The position numbers and the translations under genes were made by a program. Positions 47,592 to 58,750 of a stretch of 64,000 bases of DNA are shown here, one piece after another. The notes under the pieces are model-generated. The model did no database searches and was not told the DNA's origin. It saw nothing but the letters and a program-made list of their open reading frames with translations. The stretch is taken from positions 9,789,501-9,853,500 of the forward strand of contig JAEOAD010000015.1 of assembly GCA_036365145.1 (NCBI GenBank). Direction: 5' to 3'. The DNA comes from Orientallactaga sibirica (Eukaryota; Chordata; Mammalia; Rodentia; Dipodidae). Positions within the stretch are counted from its first letter, which is position 1. Each line of letters begins with the position of its first letter.

Positions 47592-47965
47592 AGGGCTGGA
47601 AGATTGCTCAGTGATTAAGAACACTTGCTGCTAAAGTATGAGGGCTTCTCAGACCAATCACTTTCAAGTTCGACTCTGCAGAACCAAAATGAAATGCTGG
47701 GCATGGCCACATACGTCATAACCCCAGTGGGAAGAAAGAAGTCTGGAGAATCTGGAACTTGCTGATGGACACTAGCTATGGGTTGAGGAAAATACTCTCC
47801 CTACAGAAAACATGCAAATGATCAAATATAGAATTACTCATCTGATGTTGCCTATAGCCTCTATAGGCACAAATGACACATGCATGAGTACATATATATG
47901 CAAACACCACACATCACACACATCACACATACTTATACACATACACACATGCACAGAAAATGAAT
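47592..47965 (+). mobile_element. B3-like SINE
   Basis: 'agggctggaagattgctcag' head, 'tgctgggcatggccacatac' middle and CA-rich 3' end with 'gaatgaataaaaatg'. Confidence 0.68.
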
Positions 47966-48059
47966 AAAAATGAATGCATAACTGCTCATATTTGAATCAT
48001 AGCCACTGTTATCCTAGCAATGCTAATTTACTAATTTTCAAATTAAAAGATGAATGCCA

Positions 48060-48525
48060 TAAAGTTTTATCTTACATAAAGTTTAAAATTATTTTACAAA
48101 GTACAATAGGTTGTTGGCTTGGATAAATTAAGTCGATGCAGATCTCCCCTCTGTTGCACTTACTGTCTTCCCTCATTGGGTAATTGTAGGCTTGCTGTTA
48201 GAGATGCAAAGCGCTTTTATTTCCCTCAATATGATAACTATAACTGCACCATCCAGAGGACAATCATGGAGATCAGCAGGAGGCAGCAGCAGGTGCACAT
48301 GATGATCATTCACCAGCATCCTAGAGATGGTGACCGTGACGGGGCCTTTGTTCTCATTTACTTCAGCAAATCTGCAGCACTTCGTGTGGTTTCAGCAGGA
48401 ACTTTAATCTCCTGTTGCAATTAGTGCTCTCCATAAACCTGACACATCGTCTAATCTTTACATCTAGAGTCTCGACAAATCCCACTGCCCTATTGCTAAT
48501 TTGATTTTTTTGAACAAAGGAAAAG
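48060..48525. other. Unique sequence, candidate conserved non-coding element
   Basis: No repeat is recognised. It contains several CpGs (for example near 48132, 48211, 48333 and 48474) in a CpG-poor window and two open frames in opposite directions (48119-48424 and 48363-48638) with no known motif. It could be a regulatory element or an unrecognised old repeat. Confidence 0.35.
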
Positions 48526-48539
48526 CATTTCCAGAACTG

Positions 48540-48862
48540 GTGATTATATGCATCTGTTTGTGCATGCATGTGTGCATTCTTCAGTGTTTGTATGTGTGGA
48601 AGCCAGAGAATAGCCCTGGTGTTGTTCCTCTCAGACACTGTCTACCTGTTTTTGAAGTAGGGTTTCTCATTGATCTCAAATTCAACAAGTAAGCTAAACT
48701 AGCAGTGAGCCATGGAACCACTTGTCTCCACCTCCACCTGCTGGGTTTGTTAATGTGTGCCAACAGGCCTGAATTTTTTGTACAGATTTGAGGATCAAAC
48801 ACAGGTCCTCATGCTTGCATAACAAGCGTTTTACCAACTAAACTTTCTCCACAGCCTCCAGA
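48540..48862 (-). mobile_element. B4-like SINE
   Basis: Layout matches the copy at 9428-9757: 'gtgtttgtatgtgtggaagcc', 'gaagtagggtttctcattgat', 'caggtcctcatgcttgcata', 'actttctccacagcctcc'. Older and diverged. Confidence 0.68.
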
Positions 48863-49236
48863 ATTAGTCATTTCTACCTCTAAAATATATCCTGGCCATA
48901 CTAAGGCACATATAAAAGTCCATGGATAGCTCATTCTGTATATGACATACATCCTTGTCTTCTGTATTCTTCACTCTCAGTACGTCTTGAAGTTTCTCAG
49001 TGATAAAAAAAAACCTGTAGAGCATCAAGGGTGAAGACCAAGAATGATATCTTCCTGTACGTGATACTTCAGTTTTATGCTTACTTCAGACCCTTTGGTG
49101 ATTCCTTAAGAAATCCCCTCTGGAACTCCATACCAGACTTTGCAGAATTTCAGGTTGGTCTTCATTTTTCTATGGCTATGACCCTTTCCTGAAATATGCC
49201 CCCTCTTCGCATAAATAAATGAAAATAATTTTTAAA
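48863..49236. other. Unique sequence
   Basis: Nothing recognised. Confidence 0.4.
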
Positions 49237-49905
49237 GGGCTGGAGAGATACCTTAGTGATTAAGTACTTGCTTGCAAAGTCTAAGGACCCAGGTTCAATT
49301 CCCCAGTACCCACGTAAGCCAGATACACTGAAGGGACCAAAGTGACACCATGACAAGCTTCAGTAAGGTGCTGCCCTGACTAGGCCAAAGTTTCAATTTC
49401 CAAGAGGGACAAGTCTGGGGGCTGAGTCAGTTCCTAGAGACATGCCCAGATATGTCCCTTTAGCCCCAACCAATCAAAGATGTAGTCAATCATGTTAGGA
49501 GATTACCTCACCTGCCTGGAATTCCCCTAGACCAGGCCACCAAAACTTTAAGACCAATCAAAAATACACAAGTACAGTTACTGTTCAAATTAGCCAATCA
49601 TGTTAAAAGACTAAAAGCCCACCAAAATTTCTTTAGCTGCGCTTAAAAGGAGCCTGCAAGCTCCTCCTGGGGTCACCATTTTGTACGAGTGGTTGACCCC
49701 AGCATATTGGCTAATTCTGCAGAATAGATGCTCTATACTTTTACATTCTACTTGACTCTGGGGTCTTTTTTCAGTGATTTTCTGTCCTTTACAGCACAAG
49801 GTGGCACAGGCATCTGGAGTTCATTTTCAGGGGCTAGAGGCCCTGGCATGCCATTCTCTTTCTCTCTCGTTCTCCTCTCTCTGTCTATCACATAAATAAA
49901 TAAAT
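49237..49905 (+). mobile_element. tRNA-headed SINE split by an LTR
   Basis: The SINE head and B-box region run to 49328, and the SINE resumes at 49794 with 'gcacaaggtggcacaggcat', CT tract and AAATAAATAAATA. Between them lies a complete LTR, so the LTR is the younger insertion. Confidence 0.94.
49329..49793 (+). mobile_element. ERV1-like solo LTR (465 bp) inside a SINE
   Basis: It begins TGAAGGGACC and ends CTTTACA. Flanking tetranucleotides are acac (49325-49328) and gcac (49794-49797); the SINE consensus has gcac there, so this is a 4-bp duplication with one later change. Four-base duplications are typical of gammaretrovirus-like (class I) insertions. CCAAT motifs precede 'gcgcttaaaaggagc' (49638-49652, promoter-like), and 'gaatagatgctcta' occupies the place expected for the poly(A) signal, AATAAA changed to AATAGA. 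Only one LTR remains, as after recombination between the two LTRs of a provirus. No viral gene is present. Confidence 0.85.
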
Positions 49906-50435
49906 ATAAAAATATTGTCTTATAAAACTAAGAACTTTAAATTCACAATACAACAGCACTTAAGATTTGCATCAAACTAGTTATCTCCTGTTTTATTTTG
50001 CACAACTGCCAGAAGAGGAGGGAAGAGGAAATATATAGTAATCTTAATTTACTACATTTTTTATTATCTATAAAACTCTATAAAGATATATGATTAAATA
50101 ATTTTAAAACAATAGTTTTAAATATTAAGGAAATTTTCTTACATAATGTGACATGAAAAGCAAAAATACATCATGTAAAATTTTATATATATATTCATTA
50201 TATATATGAAGTCTCTCTCTTATATATATGATGTAAGAAATGTAGCAGATGCCCTGAGCAGAACACCGCCCCCTAACAATTCCTGAAACCTGGAGTGGCA
50301 GACACTGTACATGGGAGTAGAGTGTAAGGAAAGAAAATCACTATGAATTCCCACACATAGCAGGTGGGCCTTGACACAAGGGCCTGGCCACCCACAGAGG
50401 AGCACAAAATGGGGCACAGCAGCTTCTAGCAAGCT
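49906..50435. other. AT-rich unique sequence
   Basis: Contains an alternating (TA)n patch near 50185-50235. The open frame at 50220-50456 has no motif. Confidence 0.4.
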
Positions 50436-50487
50436 TCTGCTTCTCATTTGCTTCACACCTGTCTGCTTCTCATTTGCTTCACACCTG
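50436..50487. repeat. Perfect tandem duplication of 26 bp
   Basis: The unit starting 'tctgcttctcatttgcttca' occurs twice without a mismatch (50436-50461 and 50462-50487), followed by a partial 'tctg'. Confidence 0.95.
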
Positions 50488-50861
50488 TCTGAGAGTGTCT
50501 AACTAGGCAGATTGCAGTAACAAGTAAAAAACAAAATAAAATAAAAATAAAATAAAAAGTCTTGAAGGTCTTTCAACAATCAACATGTGATAAGATTCTT
50601 GCCAAAAGGCTGCTGTCTACACTTTCTCTGCATCTTTAAAAACAGAACTTTAATTTAGCTAAATATGAAGACAGTTATTCTCAATTTTTTTCTCATGAGA
50701 CATTATATAAATTTCAATAACAGGCCAATATACATCTTCTCACCCAAAATATAACACATCATTAAAGAATATATAAGCAAACCACATGTCTATACAATGC
50801 CCAAGGCCCCTCCCTCATGAGCAGCTTTTTTTGTTTGTTAGTTTGGTTGGTTGTGGTTTTT
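50488..50861. other. Unique AT-rich sequence
   Basis: Nothing recognised except short A-rich blocks at 50528-50560. Confidence 0.4.
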
Positions 50862-52035
50862 AAAAATTTTTTTATTGACAACTTCCATACTTACATACAA
50901 AAGACGCATGATTTTTCCTTCCCTTCCCCCCATTCCTCTTTAGAACTCCAATCTCCATCATATCCCCTTCCTCTCTCCATTAGTCTCTCTTTTTGTTTGA
51001 TGTCATCATCTTTTTCTTCTATTATGAGGGTCTTGCAAAGGTATTGCTAGGCACAGCAAGGTCATGGATATCGAGGCCAATTTCTATCTAGACAGTTGCA
51101 TTGTAAGGAGTCGTACCCTTCCTTTGGCTCTTCCATTCTATCCACCCCTCTTCCACAGTGGGCCCTGAGCCTTGAAGGGTGTGACAAAGATGTTTCAGTG
51201 CTGGATGCTCCTCCATCCCTTTTTCTCAGCACTATGTTGCCTTTTGGGTCATCCCAGTGGTCATTGTCATCTGAAAAGAGAAGCTTCTCTAACCAGAAGT
51301 GAGAGTAGCATTAATATGTGTATATGAACCTTAAGCATAGTGCTTTCAGGGCAGCTTGGTGGGAATAATATATACATTTAGCCAGACAAGAGCAGGCTTT
51401 ATACCCCTAAGGTTCATGACCTCCCCTGCCATAGACTTTTGCTTAGGTTTTTCAGTACCAGGTATGTATTCCCTCCCATAGAGAGGGCCTTCAGTCCAAT
51501 TATGGAGCAGTTGGTTACCCCAAGAGCAGACATGCCACTATTGCTCCCATTCAGGCATTGGGCCTGTCTGGCCAAACTTGAATTTTCCAGTGTCCACTGT
51601 TTACACTGCTGATGACTTCTGTCTCCCATATGGCTGCACGCAGTGCAGCTTTTTCCAGCTTTCAGTTGGCTGGTCTACAGGGAGAAGATTTCTGCTCAGC
51701 ACCAGCTTGCTTTCTCAGTGATCTTGCCTTTCAGGCAAGAGATGTCTTCAGCAATAGGGTCTTACCATCTGTTTCTCAAGGGCAACCAAGGGCTTTGGCA
51801 ATAGCCTTTAATGTTTTGGAGGCTACTGGGTTTGTGTTTTTTTTTTCCCTCTTCCCATAAAACCCACGTCTTTGCTCATCTTCCCTCTCTTTATGGCTCT
51901 CTGTCTGTAGGTGAATGCATTCCTCTCTTCTTCTCCCCACTTTCTTCCTTCTCTCTTCTGCTCTTCCCTTCTTTTTATTCTCCCATCTCCTCTCCCCACC
52001 CCAGGGAAACTGTCCATCTTAGTCCTCCATTGTGA
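50862..52035 (-). mobile_element. L1 3' UTR
   Basis: The plus strand starts with 'tttttattgacaacttccat', the reverse complement of the L1 3' end at about 59975-59995, and runs antisense through the same blocks as 58830-59700. It ends in a pyrimidine-rich stretch (51840-52010), the complement of the L1 polypurine region. Open frames at 51612-52056 are within it and non-coding. Confidence 0.86.
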
Positions 52036-52420
52036 ACCCTGAAATCTAACAAGCAAGCCCTATGACAGAATTTGTACTTGAAATAAAATGACTAATCTAA
52101 AGGAAGTAAAGAAAATACACTTTTATAAAGCATACTTTACAGCAAAAAATTCATTATTAAATGTAAACTTGGTATTCTCATGCTAATTTGCAAACACTAC
52201 ATCTAGAAAGAAAATAATAGAAATAGTCATCAAGCAATTATAAATTCATAATTTAAAACTATGATACTAGCATCAAAATAAACATTTGCATAAACTTAAT
52301 AAAAATCCCAGAAATTAAGAAATTATTTATTTGGTGATTCTAATATTAAAAATTTGTGCACAAAGTTTTTTTGTTGTTGCTTTTTTTTGTTTGTTTGTTT
52401 GTTTGTTTGTTTTGTTTTTT
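52036..52420. other. Unique AT-rich sequence with (TTTG)n
   Basis: Short (TTTG)n at 52388-52411 belongs to the tail of the following B1. Confidence 0.45.
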
Positions 52421-52559
52421 TAGCTTTTTGAGATAGGGTCTCACTCTAACCCAGGCTGACCTGGAATTTACTATGTAGTCTCAGGGTGGCCTCACAGCGA
52501 TCCTCCTACCTCTGTCTCCTGAGTGCTGGGATTAAAGGCATGTGCCACCATGCCCGGCT
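52421..52559 (-). mobile_element. B1-like SINE
   Basis: Reverse complement of a full B1 ending 'gccaccatgcccggc'. The T-rich tail lies upstream. Related sequences 'gtgcacaaagttttt' (52356) and 'acgcacacagttttt' (52561) may be diverged target duplications. Confidence 0.92.
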
Positions 52560-52577
52560 TACGCACACAGTTTTTTT

Positions 52578-52803
52578 AATGTTTTATCATTTATATTTAT
52601 ATATTTATTTCAGAGAGAAAGAGAGAGTTTGTTCATGGGTGTACCAGGATTTCTTGCTAATGCAAACGAATGCCAATGCAAACAAACTCCAGACACAAGC
52701 ACCAATTTATATATCTTGCTTTACATGTTTATTGAGACTCAAATCTGGTCCTGCAAGTTTTGTAAGCAAGCACCTTTAACTGTTGAGCCATCTCTTCATC
52801 CCA
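52578..52803 (-). mobile_element. tRNA-headed SINE, diverged
   Basis: 'tatttatttcagagagaaag', 'aaacaaactccagacacaag', 'tttgtaagcaagcaccttt' and 'gagccatctcttcatccca' mark a reverse copy with a local duplication ('aatgcaaacgaatgccaatgc'). Confidence 0.86.
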
Positions 52804-52966
52804 TGTGCACAAGATCTTTAAGACCCCAGGAAACAGTGTTTAAATGTAATTAAATGTAAACACATATAAATAATAAAAGAAAAAAGAGGAAAACAAATTC
52901 TAGGTTGAAAATATTATTACATAAAGAACTCTAAGATTAGAAATAAAATATTCCCATGGAAATAAA

Positions 52967-52971
<5 letters not shown>

Positions 52972-53004
<33 letters not shown>
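52972..53004. repeat. (CA)n microsatellite
   Basis: About 16 AC units followed by a TATATA patch, next to the MLT1-like element. Confidence 0.95.
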
Positions 53005-53008
<4 letters not shown>

Positions 53009-53012
<4 letters not shown>

Positions 53013-53590
53013 TAGGATTGCTATCACAAAGTACCACAGACCCAGATGACTTAAAGAACAGAGTTATTTTCTCATAATTCTACAGCTGGAAACTTGTATC
53101 AAGGGTTGTCAGAATTGGTTTCTTCTGATGCCTCCTGGCTCACAGATGACTATCTTCTACTCTTGTCTTTTCCTGGTCTCTCCATATTTGTGTTCAAATG
53201 TCTTATATGAATACTAGTCATGGATCTGGGGGGATGGCTTAGCAGTAAAAGGCACTTACTTGTAAAGCCTGACAGCTTTGATTCCCCAGGACCCAAGTAA
53301 ACCAGACACACAAAGTGGCACATGTGTCTGTCTGGAGTTCTTTCCCAGGCATTTCTCTCTCTCTCTCTCTCATAAATAAATAAATAAATAAAATAAAATA
53401 AGAATACTAGTCATGTTTGATTATAGTCCACCCTAATGGCCTAATTTTGGTATAATTACCCCTAAATATCCTCTCTTCAAGTGACATCAAATTCTGAGAT
53501 ACTAGAATTAAACGGTTAGGTCATCAACATGAATTTGGGGCAATTTGAGAAGAGTAGAAAATATAACTCAGCCATTATAGGTGTATACTA
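53009..53590 (+). mobile_element. MLT1-like ancient LTR, split by a SINE
   Basis: 'ttaggattgctatcacaaag', 'accacagacccagatgac', 'tttctcataattctacagctgg' and, after the SINE, 'tagtccaccctaatggcc' and 'caaattctgagatactag' follow the order I know from eutherian MLT1 LTRs. It predates the SINE in it. Confidence 0.65.
53223..53401 (+). mobile_element. tRNA-headed SINE with 14-bp target-site duplication
   Basis: Shortened copy ('atctggggggatggcttagc' head) with (AAATA)n tail. The flank gaatactagtcatg is exact at 53209-53222 and 53402-53415. Confidence 0.94.
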
Positions 53591-53831
53591 TTCACCAGGA
53601 GCTATATTCTCTACACATCTCTGTAAAACATGGACATAACCCTTGACTTACAAAGCTAACATCTGGTAGAAATGACTGTGAGATATAGACAATAAGCTAT
53701 TAGCATAATTAATTATATATTAGATAATAAACACCATGGGGAGATCTAAAAACCTAATAGTTTAAGGAGACTCAGAAATGTATGGTTGGGAGTGCAATTT
53801 TAAAATGGGATAGAGTTGGTCCCATAAGCAG

Positions 53832-54184
53832 TGTGAGAACCAGAACGTCTCCACTTTTGAACTGTGATTGCTATTTTATCATGCATGTGTTTCTGTTTCC
53901 CAGAAGTGGCCCATTCCACCTATCTCAATTGCAAAACAATGTACAAATTTCTTTTCTCTGAAATAGCCCAAATTTTTCCCTGAACTAGCTTAGGCCCCCA
54001 AAACAGAATGCCCTCCAGTGGCCACATTGACTCTCTAGTAACTCCCTTGTCTGTAAGAGAAGTTGCACATGCCATGCCTAACAAGAGCCCTTTTCCAGCT
54101 TTGCTGAATAAAGCCAGTCTCTGCTATTCAGAAGAGTCTTTCCTCTTGTTTCATTGTCCACCCATTCCTGACTTTTTCCTAACA
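53832..54184 (+). mobile_element. LTR-like element with AATAAA signal
   Basis: It begins TGTGAGAACC and ends CCTAACA. AATAAA in 'tgctgaataaagccagtctc' lies about 75 bases before the end, the position seen in class I LTRs. No flanking duplication is clear, so boundaries and class are tentative. Confidence 0.45.
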
Positions 54185-54214
54185 ATCAAGTGATAACATT
54201 TAAACAAAAAATTA

Positions 54215-54347
54215 GCTGGGCATGGTGGCGCATACCTTTAATCCCAGCACTCAGGAAGCAGAGATAGGAGAATCGCTGAAAGTTCGAGGCACCCTGAGAC
54301 TACATAGTGAATTCCAGGTCAGCCTGAGCTAGAGTGGGACCCTAACT

Positions 54348-54383
<36 letters not shown>
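54215..54383 (+). mobile_element. B1-like SINE with long pure A tail
   Basis: Full B1 body followed by 35 uninterrupted A residues (54349-54383). Long pure A tails shorten quickly over time, so the copy is probably young. Confidence 0.94.
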
Positions 54384-54386
<3 letters not shown>

Positions 54387-55112
54387 GGCGGGGGGGCAAA
54401 ACAAATAAAATAAAATAAATGGGGAATCACACATGCTCAAATGAATTAAAAATTCTCAGCTAATACATAAAGTATGTTCACCTATCCCAAAGCATCATTT
54501 CCCAACTAATGAACTGATTAAAATATTTTTAAATAGTTTATTGTGTGTTGACCAGCCACAACAGAATAATTACGAGAGAAAATATGGGGTAAAACCTATC
54601 TATGTTATATCAAAATCAAAGTTGCATTTGTGATGGATCAAATATCAAAATATAAAGGGAAAAATAAAAACATGAAGATTATGACAGAAGAAAATATTAA
54701 TAAACATCTGTGTGATGCTGGCCAGATTAGCAATCAACTCCAGTCTGGGAGCTAAAATGAAAAAAAACCCTGACTCATCAAGATAGCTACCAGATACCCT
54801 TTGTTATCTTTACTTTCTGGCTCTCCCTTCTTGAAATTTTTACAGAGTTTTTTCCAATCCCCTCCCTACAGGCCTTTTCTGATCCTATGCTTTTCCCCTA
54901 ACACATACACTGATCAGAGTCCCCATATACATTTAAGATAGCCTATCAGACTCATTCCATCTTGATGCCTATTTTACACATGGGCACATTCCAACCAAAT
55001 ACCTTAATATATAAAGGCTCATTTCGGATATGCTGGCTGGCTATCCACTTCCAGGTCTTCTTCTGGATGTCACAGGGAGTTTTGTACTTTCTCTCTTGTT
55101 ATTTTCATGAAA
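54384..55112. other. Unique AT-rich sequence
   Basis: Nothing recognised. Confidence 0.4.
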
Positions 55113-55850
55113 TAATATTCTTTATTAATAATTTTCATACGTGAGCCAACTATAATGTGATCCTAATCTTCTATTATCTTCTTTTGCACCTTTTTCCTCA
55201 CTTCCATCTCACTGAACCCCTTTTTTCCAACTAGTCCCTCTTCCTTAATGTGTTTTCTCCATCATTCATGATGATACATTGATGGGCTCAATATTGTGAG
55301 GTTTCGGAAGCAAGACAGCCAATAGCCACTATGAGGTCATGAATGTGGCAGTCAGTCACTCCATGTCTTCAGGATTGCATCCCAAAGTACTCCTCCCTAT
55401 CTTTTGGCTTTTATATTTTTCCATCCCCTCTTCCATAAAGTTCCCTGAGCCTTGGGGCTGAGAAATATGTCTCATTGCCACTTACTCTCAGCTTTCTGGT
55501 AAATTTTGAGTCCTACCTTTTGAAAAAAAAATGTTTCTCTGGCCAACAGTGAAGGAAACACTAATCTATGGGTATAAAGGTAATATAAATTTGATGAGAA
55601 TATCATATACATTTAAACATCAGTAGTTGCTTCTTCCACCAGGGTCTGTGTCCTTCTCAGTCATATACATTTAACTAGATTTTCAATAGCAAGTATGGAT
55701 TCCCTCCTGTAAATTGGGCTTCAAATCCAAACAAGAGAGCAGATGTTTACCAACTACAACAGCCATGCCACTATTGCACCAGTAAGTTCACCCTACCTGG
55801 CTTATCTGGTGTCACTTTTCAATAAAACTTTGCTTGATTACCCCTTACAA
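55113..55850 (-). mobile_element. L1 3' UTR fragment
   Basis: The plus strand reads antisense L1 3' UTR: 'attaataattttcatacgtg', 'caatagccactatgaggtcatgaatg', 'ccatcccctcttccataaag' and 'ggccaacagtgaaggaaaca'. It resembles 21530-22650 and 50862-52035 but is more diverged. Confidence 0.75.
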
Positions 55851-56017
55851 AAGAAAGCTCCATGACATACTTATAGGGAAATATTAATCAAACCAAATTC
55901 AATAAACACAAATCATGCATTTAAAAAAGATGGAATTGGCTCCATTCATCAAAGCACAGTTGTTTCTATAACAGTAAAGTGAGAGATCATAATTGCAAAC
56001 TTCAAAAATAAAAATGG

Positions 56018-56255
56018 AGGCTGGAGAGATGGCTTAGTGATTAAGGCGCTTGCCTGCAAAGCCAAAGGATCCAGGTTCGACTCCCCAGGACCCACATAAG
56101 CCAAATGCACAAGGGGTGTACATGTCTGGAGTTCGTTTGCAGTGGCTGGAGGCCCTGGCATGCCCATTCCTTCTCTCTCTACCTGCCTATTTCTGTATCT
56201 CTCTCTCAAAATAAATAAATAAAAATAAAATATTTTAAAAAAATAAAAATGGGTT
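56018..56255 (+). mobile_element. tRNA-headed SINE
   Basis: Near-consensus head 'ggctggagagatggcttagt', 'ggttcgactccccaggaccc', body, and AAATAAATAAA tail. The open frame at 55949-56209 is the SINE read backwards. Confidence 0.94.
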
Positions 56256-57286
56256 TATATCTAGGATATATGTGGAATATTTGCACATTAAAAAGGGAAC
56301 ATACAAATATGCAAGAAATAATAAGAGAATGGGAGACTTCCAGTTAAGATGGCAGCATAGGAGAATCACTACAAAACAACCTATGGGAGAAAAAGAAAAA
56401 AAAAATAGCAAAATACACTCTTCTACTAAAAAGTGAAGGAGAAATAGGAGAGATCCAGAGCATCTAGAGACTACAGAAGCAGGAAGAAGCAGCTCCAGCA
56501 GCAGCTCCAGGTCTCCACAGCTGCAGTTGCCAGGCTCAGACTGAGCTGCAGGAAAAGCCAGGTAAAGGGATTTTCCACTCACAACAGCTTCTTCACAAAC
56601 TCAAGAAACATGAAGAGGAGGACAGCATGGACCAGTGGAGCAGCTTGTGAAGAAGAGGATAATGAGGACCAGTGGGAATCAGCCTCCCCTCCCCCCACCG
56701 CAAGTGCAAGGGCCAACAAGCACCAGAGACCTCGGGAAGGGAACTCACCTATACAGCACCCGGCACAGGCTTTCAGAGCAGTGACCCACAGACCCAGCCA
56801 AACTAGTTGAACCCACAGCACAGCAAAGAGGAACCAAAGCAGGTGTGCAGCATCACTGAGACCACAGCCATCCCAAAAGGTAACTGGGCTGACACCAGGT
56901 CACTATCCATCAAAAAAGCCTGGGATATAGGCTTGCATTAGAAGTGCTAATTGCACCTTCCATATCAGGGCAAATTATGTGTTAAATATGATGGATGGTT
57001 GAATCTGCCATTTTAAAATAAGCTATATTTTGGGCTTGTCATTTGTTGCTTTCTGATTTGTAGTGCCTTCTTAGGGTAAAGGATGGAAAATGGTATTTCA
57101 AGCAAATGGGCCTAGGAAACAAGCAGGGGTTGCTATCCTAATATCTGACAGGATAGACTTCAAACCAACATTAGTGAGGAAATATAAAGAAGGTCACTTT
57201 ATACTGATTAAAGGAACACTCCAATAGGAGGTCATTACAATCCTAAACATATATGCTCCTAACATGAGGGCTCCCAATTTCATCAA

Positions 57287-57661
57287 ATGCTCTTAGACTT
57301 AAAGTCAGAGATAACTCCAAACAGTATAGTAGTGGGTGACTTTAATACCCCACTCTTATCACTTGACAGGTCTACCCAGCAGAAAATAAACACAGAGACA
57401 TCTGGATTAAATGATGTCATGGAACAAATGGACATAACAGATAAATACAGAACATTCCATCGAAACTCTGCAGAATTTACATTTTTCTCAGCAGCACATG
57501 GAACATTCTCTAAAATAGACTATATATTAGGACACAAATCAAATCTTAACAAATACAGGAAAACTGAAATAATCCCTTGTATGCTATTTGACAACAATGG
57601 GATTAAATTGCAAATCAGCAACAAAAAAACTACAGAGCATACAGAAATTCATGGAGACTAA
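57287..57661 (+). pseudogene. L1 ORF2 endonuclease remnant
   Basis: The 124-residue frame shows the endonuclease blocks VGDFNTPLLSLDRS and HGTFSKIDYILGHKSNLNKY. The normally invariant SDH catalytic triplet, expected before NGIKL, reads F-D-N, so Ser and the catalytic His are lost. The wild-type domain nicks DNA to prime reverse transcription. This copy is inactive. Confidence 0.88.
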
Positions 57662-57944
57662 ACAGTACACTATTGAATGATGAATGTTTCATTGAAAAAA
57701 TTTAAAAGGGAATCAATAAACTCATAGAATCAAATGATGATGAGAATACACCATACCAAAACTTTTGGGACACAATGAAGTCAGTCCTAAGAGTGAAATT
57801 TATAGCTCTAAGTGCCTATATTAAGAGAGTTCACAAGTAAACAATTTAATGCTTCACCTTAAGGCCTTGGAAAGAGAAGAACAAGGCAAACCAAAAATTA
57901 GTAGAACTCAAAAAACAGATCAATAAGAAATCAACGCAGTTAAA

Positions 57945-58562
57945 AAAAAAATGGGCTATGGAACTAAATAGAGAGTTCACAGAAGAAGAAATACAGATAG
58001 CATATAAACATTTTAAAAAGTGTTCTACATCTTTAGCCATCAGGGAAATGCAAATTAAAACTACTTTGAGATTCTATCTCACTCCTGTCAGAATGGCTAC
58101 CATCAAGAAAACAAATGACAATAAGTGTTGGCATGGATGTGGAAAAAAAGGAGCACTTCTACACTGCTGATGGAATGTAATCTGGTCCAGCCATTGTGGA
58201 AATCAGTGTGGAGGTTCTTGAGACAGCTAAAAATAGATTTACCATATGATCCAGCTATAGCACTCCTAGGCATATATCCAAAGGACTCTTCTCACTACCT
58301 TAGAGATACTTGCACAGCCATGTTTATTGCTGCTCTATTCACAATACCTAGGAAATGGAACCAGCCTAGATGTCCCTCCACAGATGAATGGATAATAAAG
58401 ATGTGGTACATTTACACAATGGAGTTCTATTCAGCAGTAAAGAAAAGTGAAATTATGAAATTTTCTGGGAAATGGAGGGGTCTGGAAAGGATTGTACTAA
58501 GTGAGATAACCCAGATCCAGAAAGCCAAATGTCACCTGTTCTCTCTAATAGGTGGATCCTAG
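57945..58562 (+). pseudogene. L1 ORF2 C-terminal remnant
   Basis: Frames at 57958-58170 and 58125-58562 together cover the C-terminal end: 'KKCSTSLAIREMQIKTTLRF', the Cys motif start '[15 protein letters not shown]', and then after a frameshift at about 58168 '[20 protein letters not shown]' and 'MWYIYTMEFYSAVKKSEIM'. The frameshift falls inside the Cys motif. Confidence 0.88.
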
Positions 58563-58750
58563 CTACAAATGTATAGACTTGTGTGTAAGCTGGAACCAAA
58601 AATTGATAGCAGTAAGCTGGAAAAAGGCTATAAGGGAGGGAGGAGAGGGAAGGACTTAAGGGGATGGTATTGAATATATGTAAGTGGAAAAACAGATTAC
58701 AGGGAGGGGAAAGGCCTAAGTAATGTGTAAAAGAAGGGTGGGGGAGGGTC
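58563..58750 (+). other. Polypurine G-rich tract in L1 3' UTR
   Basis: Runs such as 'gggagggaggagagggaagg' (58634-58653) and 'gaagggtgggggagggtc' (58733-58750) form a G-rich, purine-biased block just after ORF2, as in other mammalian L1s. Confidence 0.7.

Noticed and set aside
49638..49652. Promoter-like CCAAT plus TTAAAAGG motifs as a host gene promoter
   Set aside because: They lie at the expected place inside a solo LTR and no gene follows.
50185..50235. TA-rich palindromic patch as an origin or structured RNA
   Set aside because: Simple alternating TA sequence pairs with itself trivially; no other signal supports function.
57287..58562. Possible intact endonuclease gene
   Set aside because: The frames belong to an L1 with catalytic residues changed, the reverse transcriptase missing and a frameshift in the C-terminal Cys motif.
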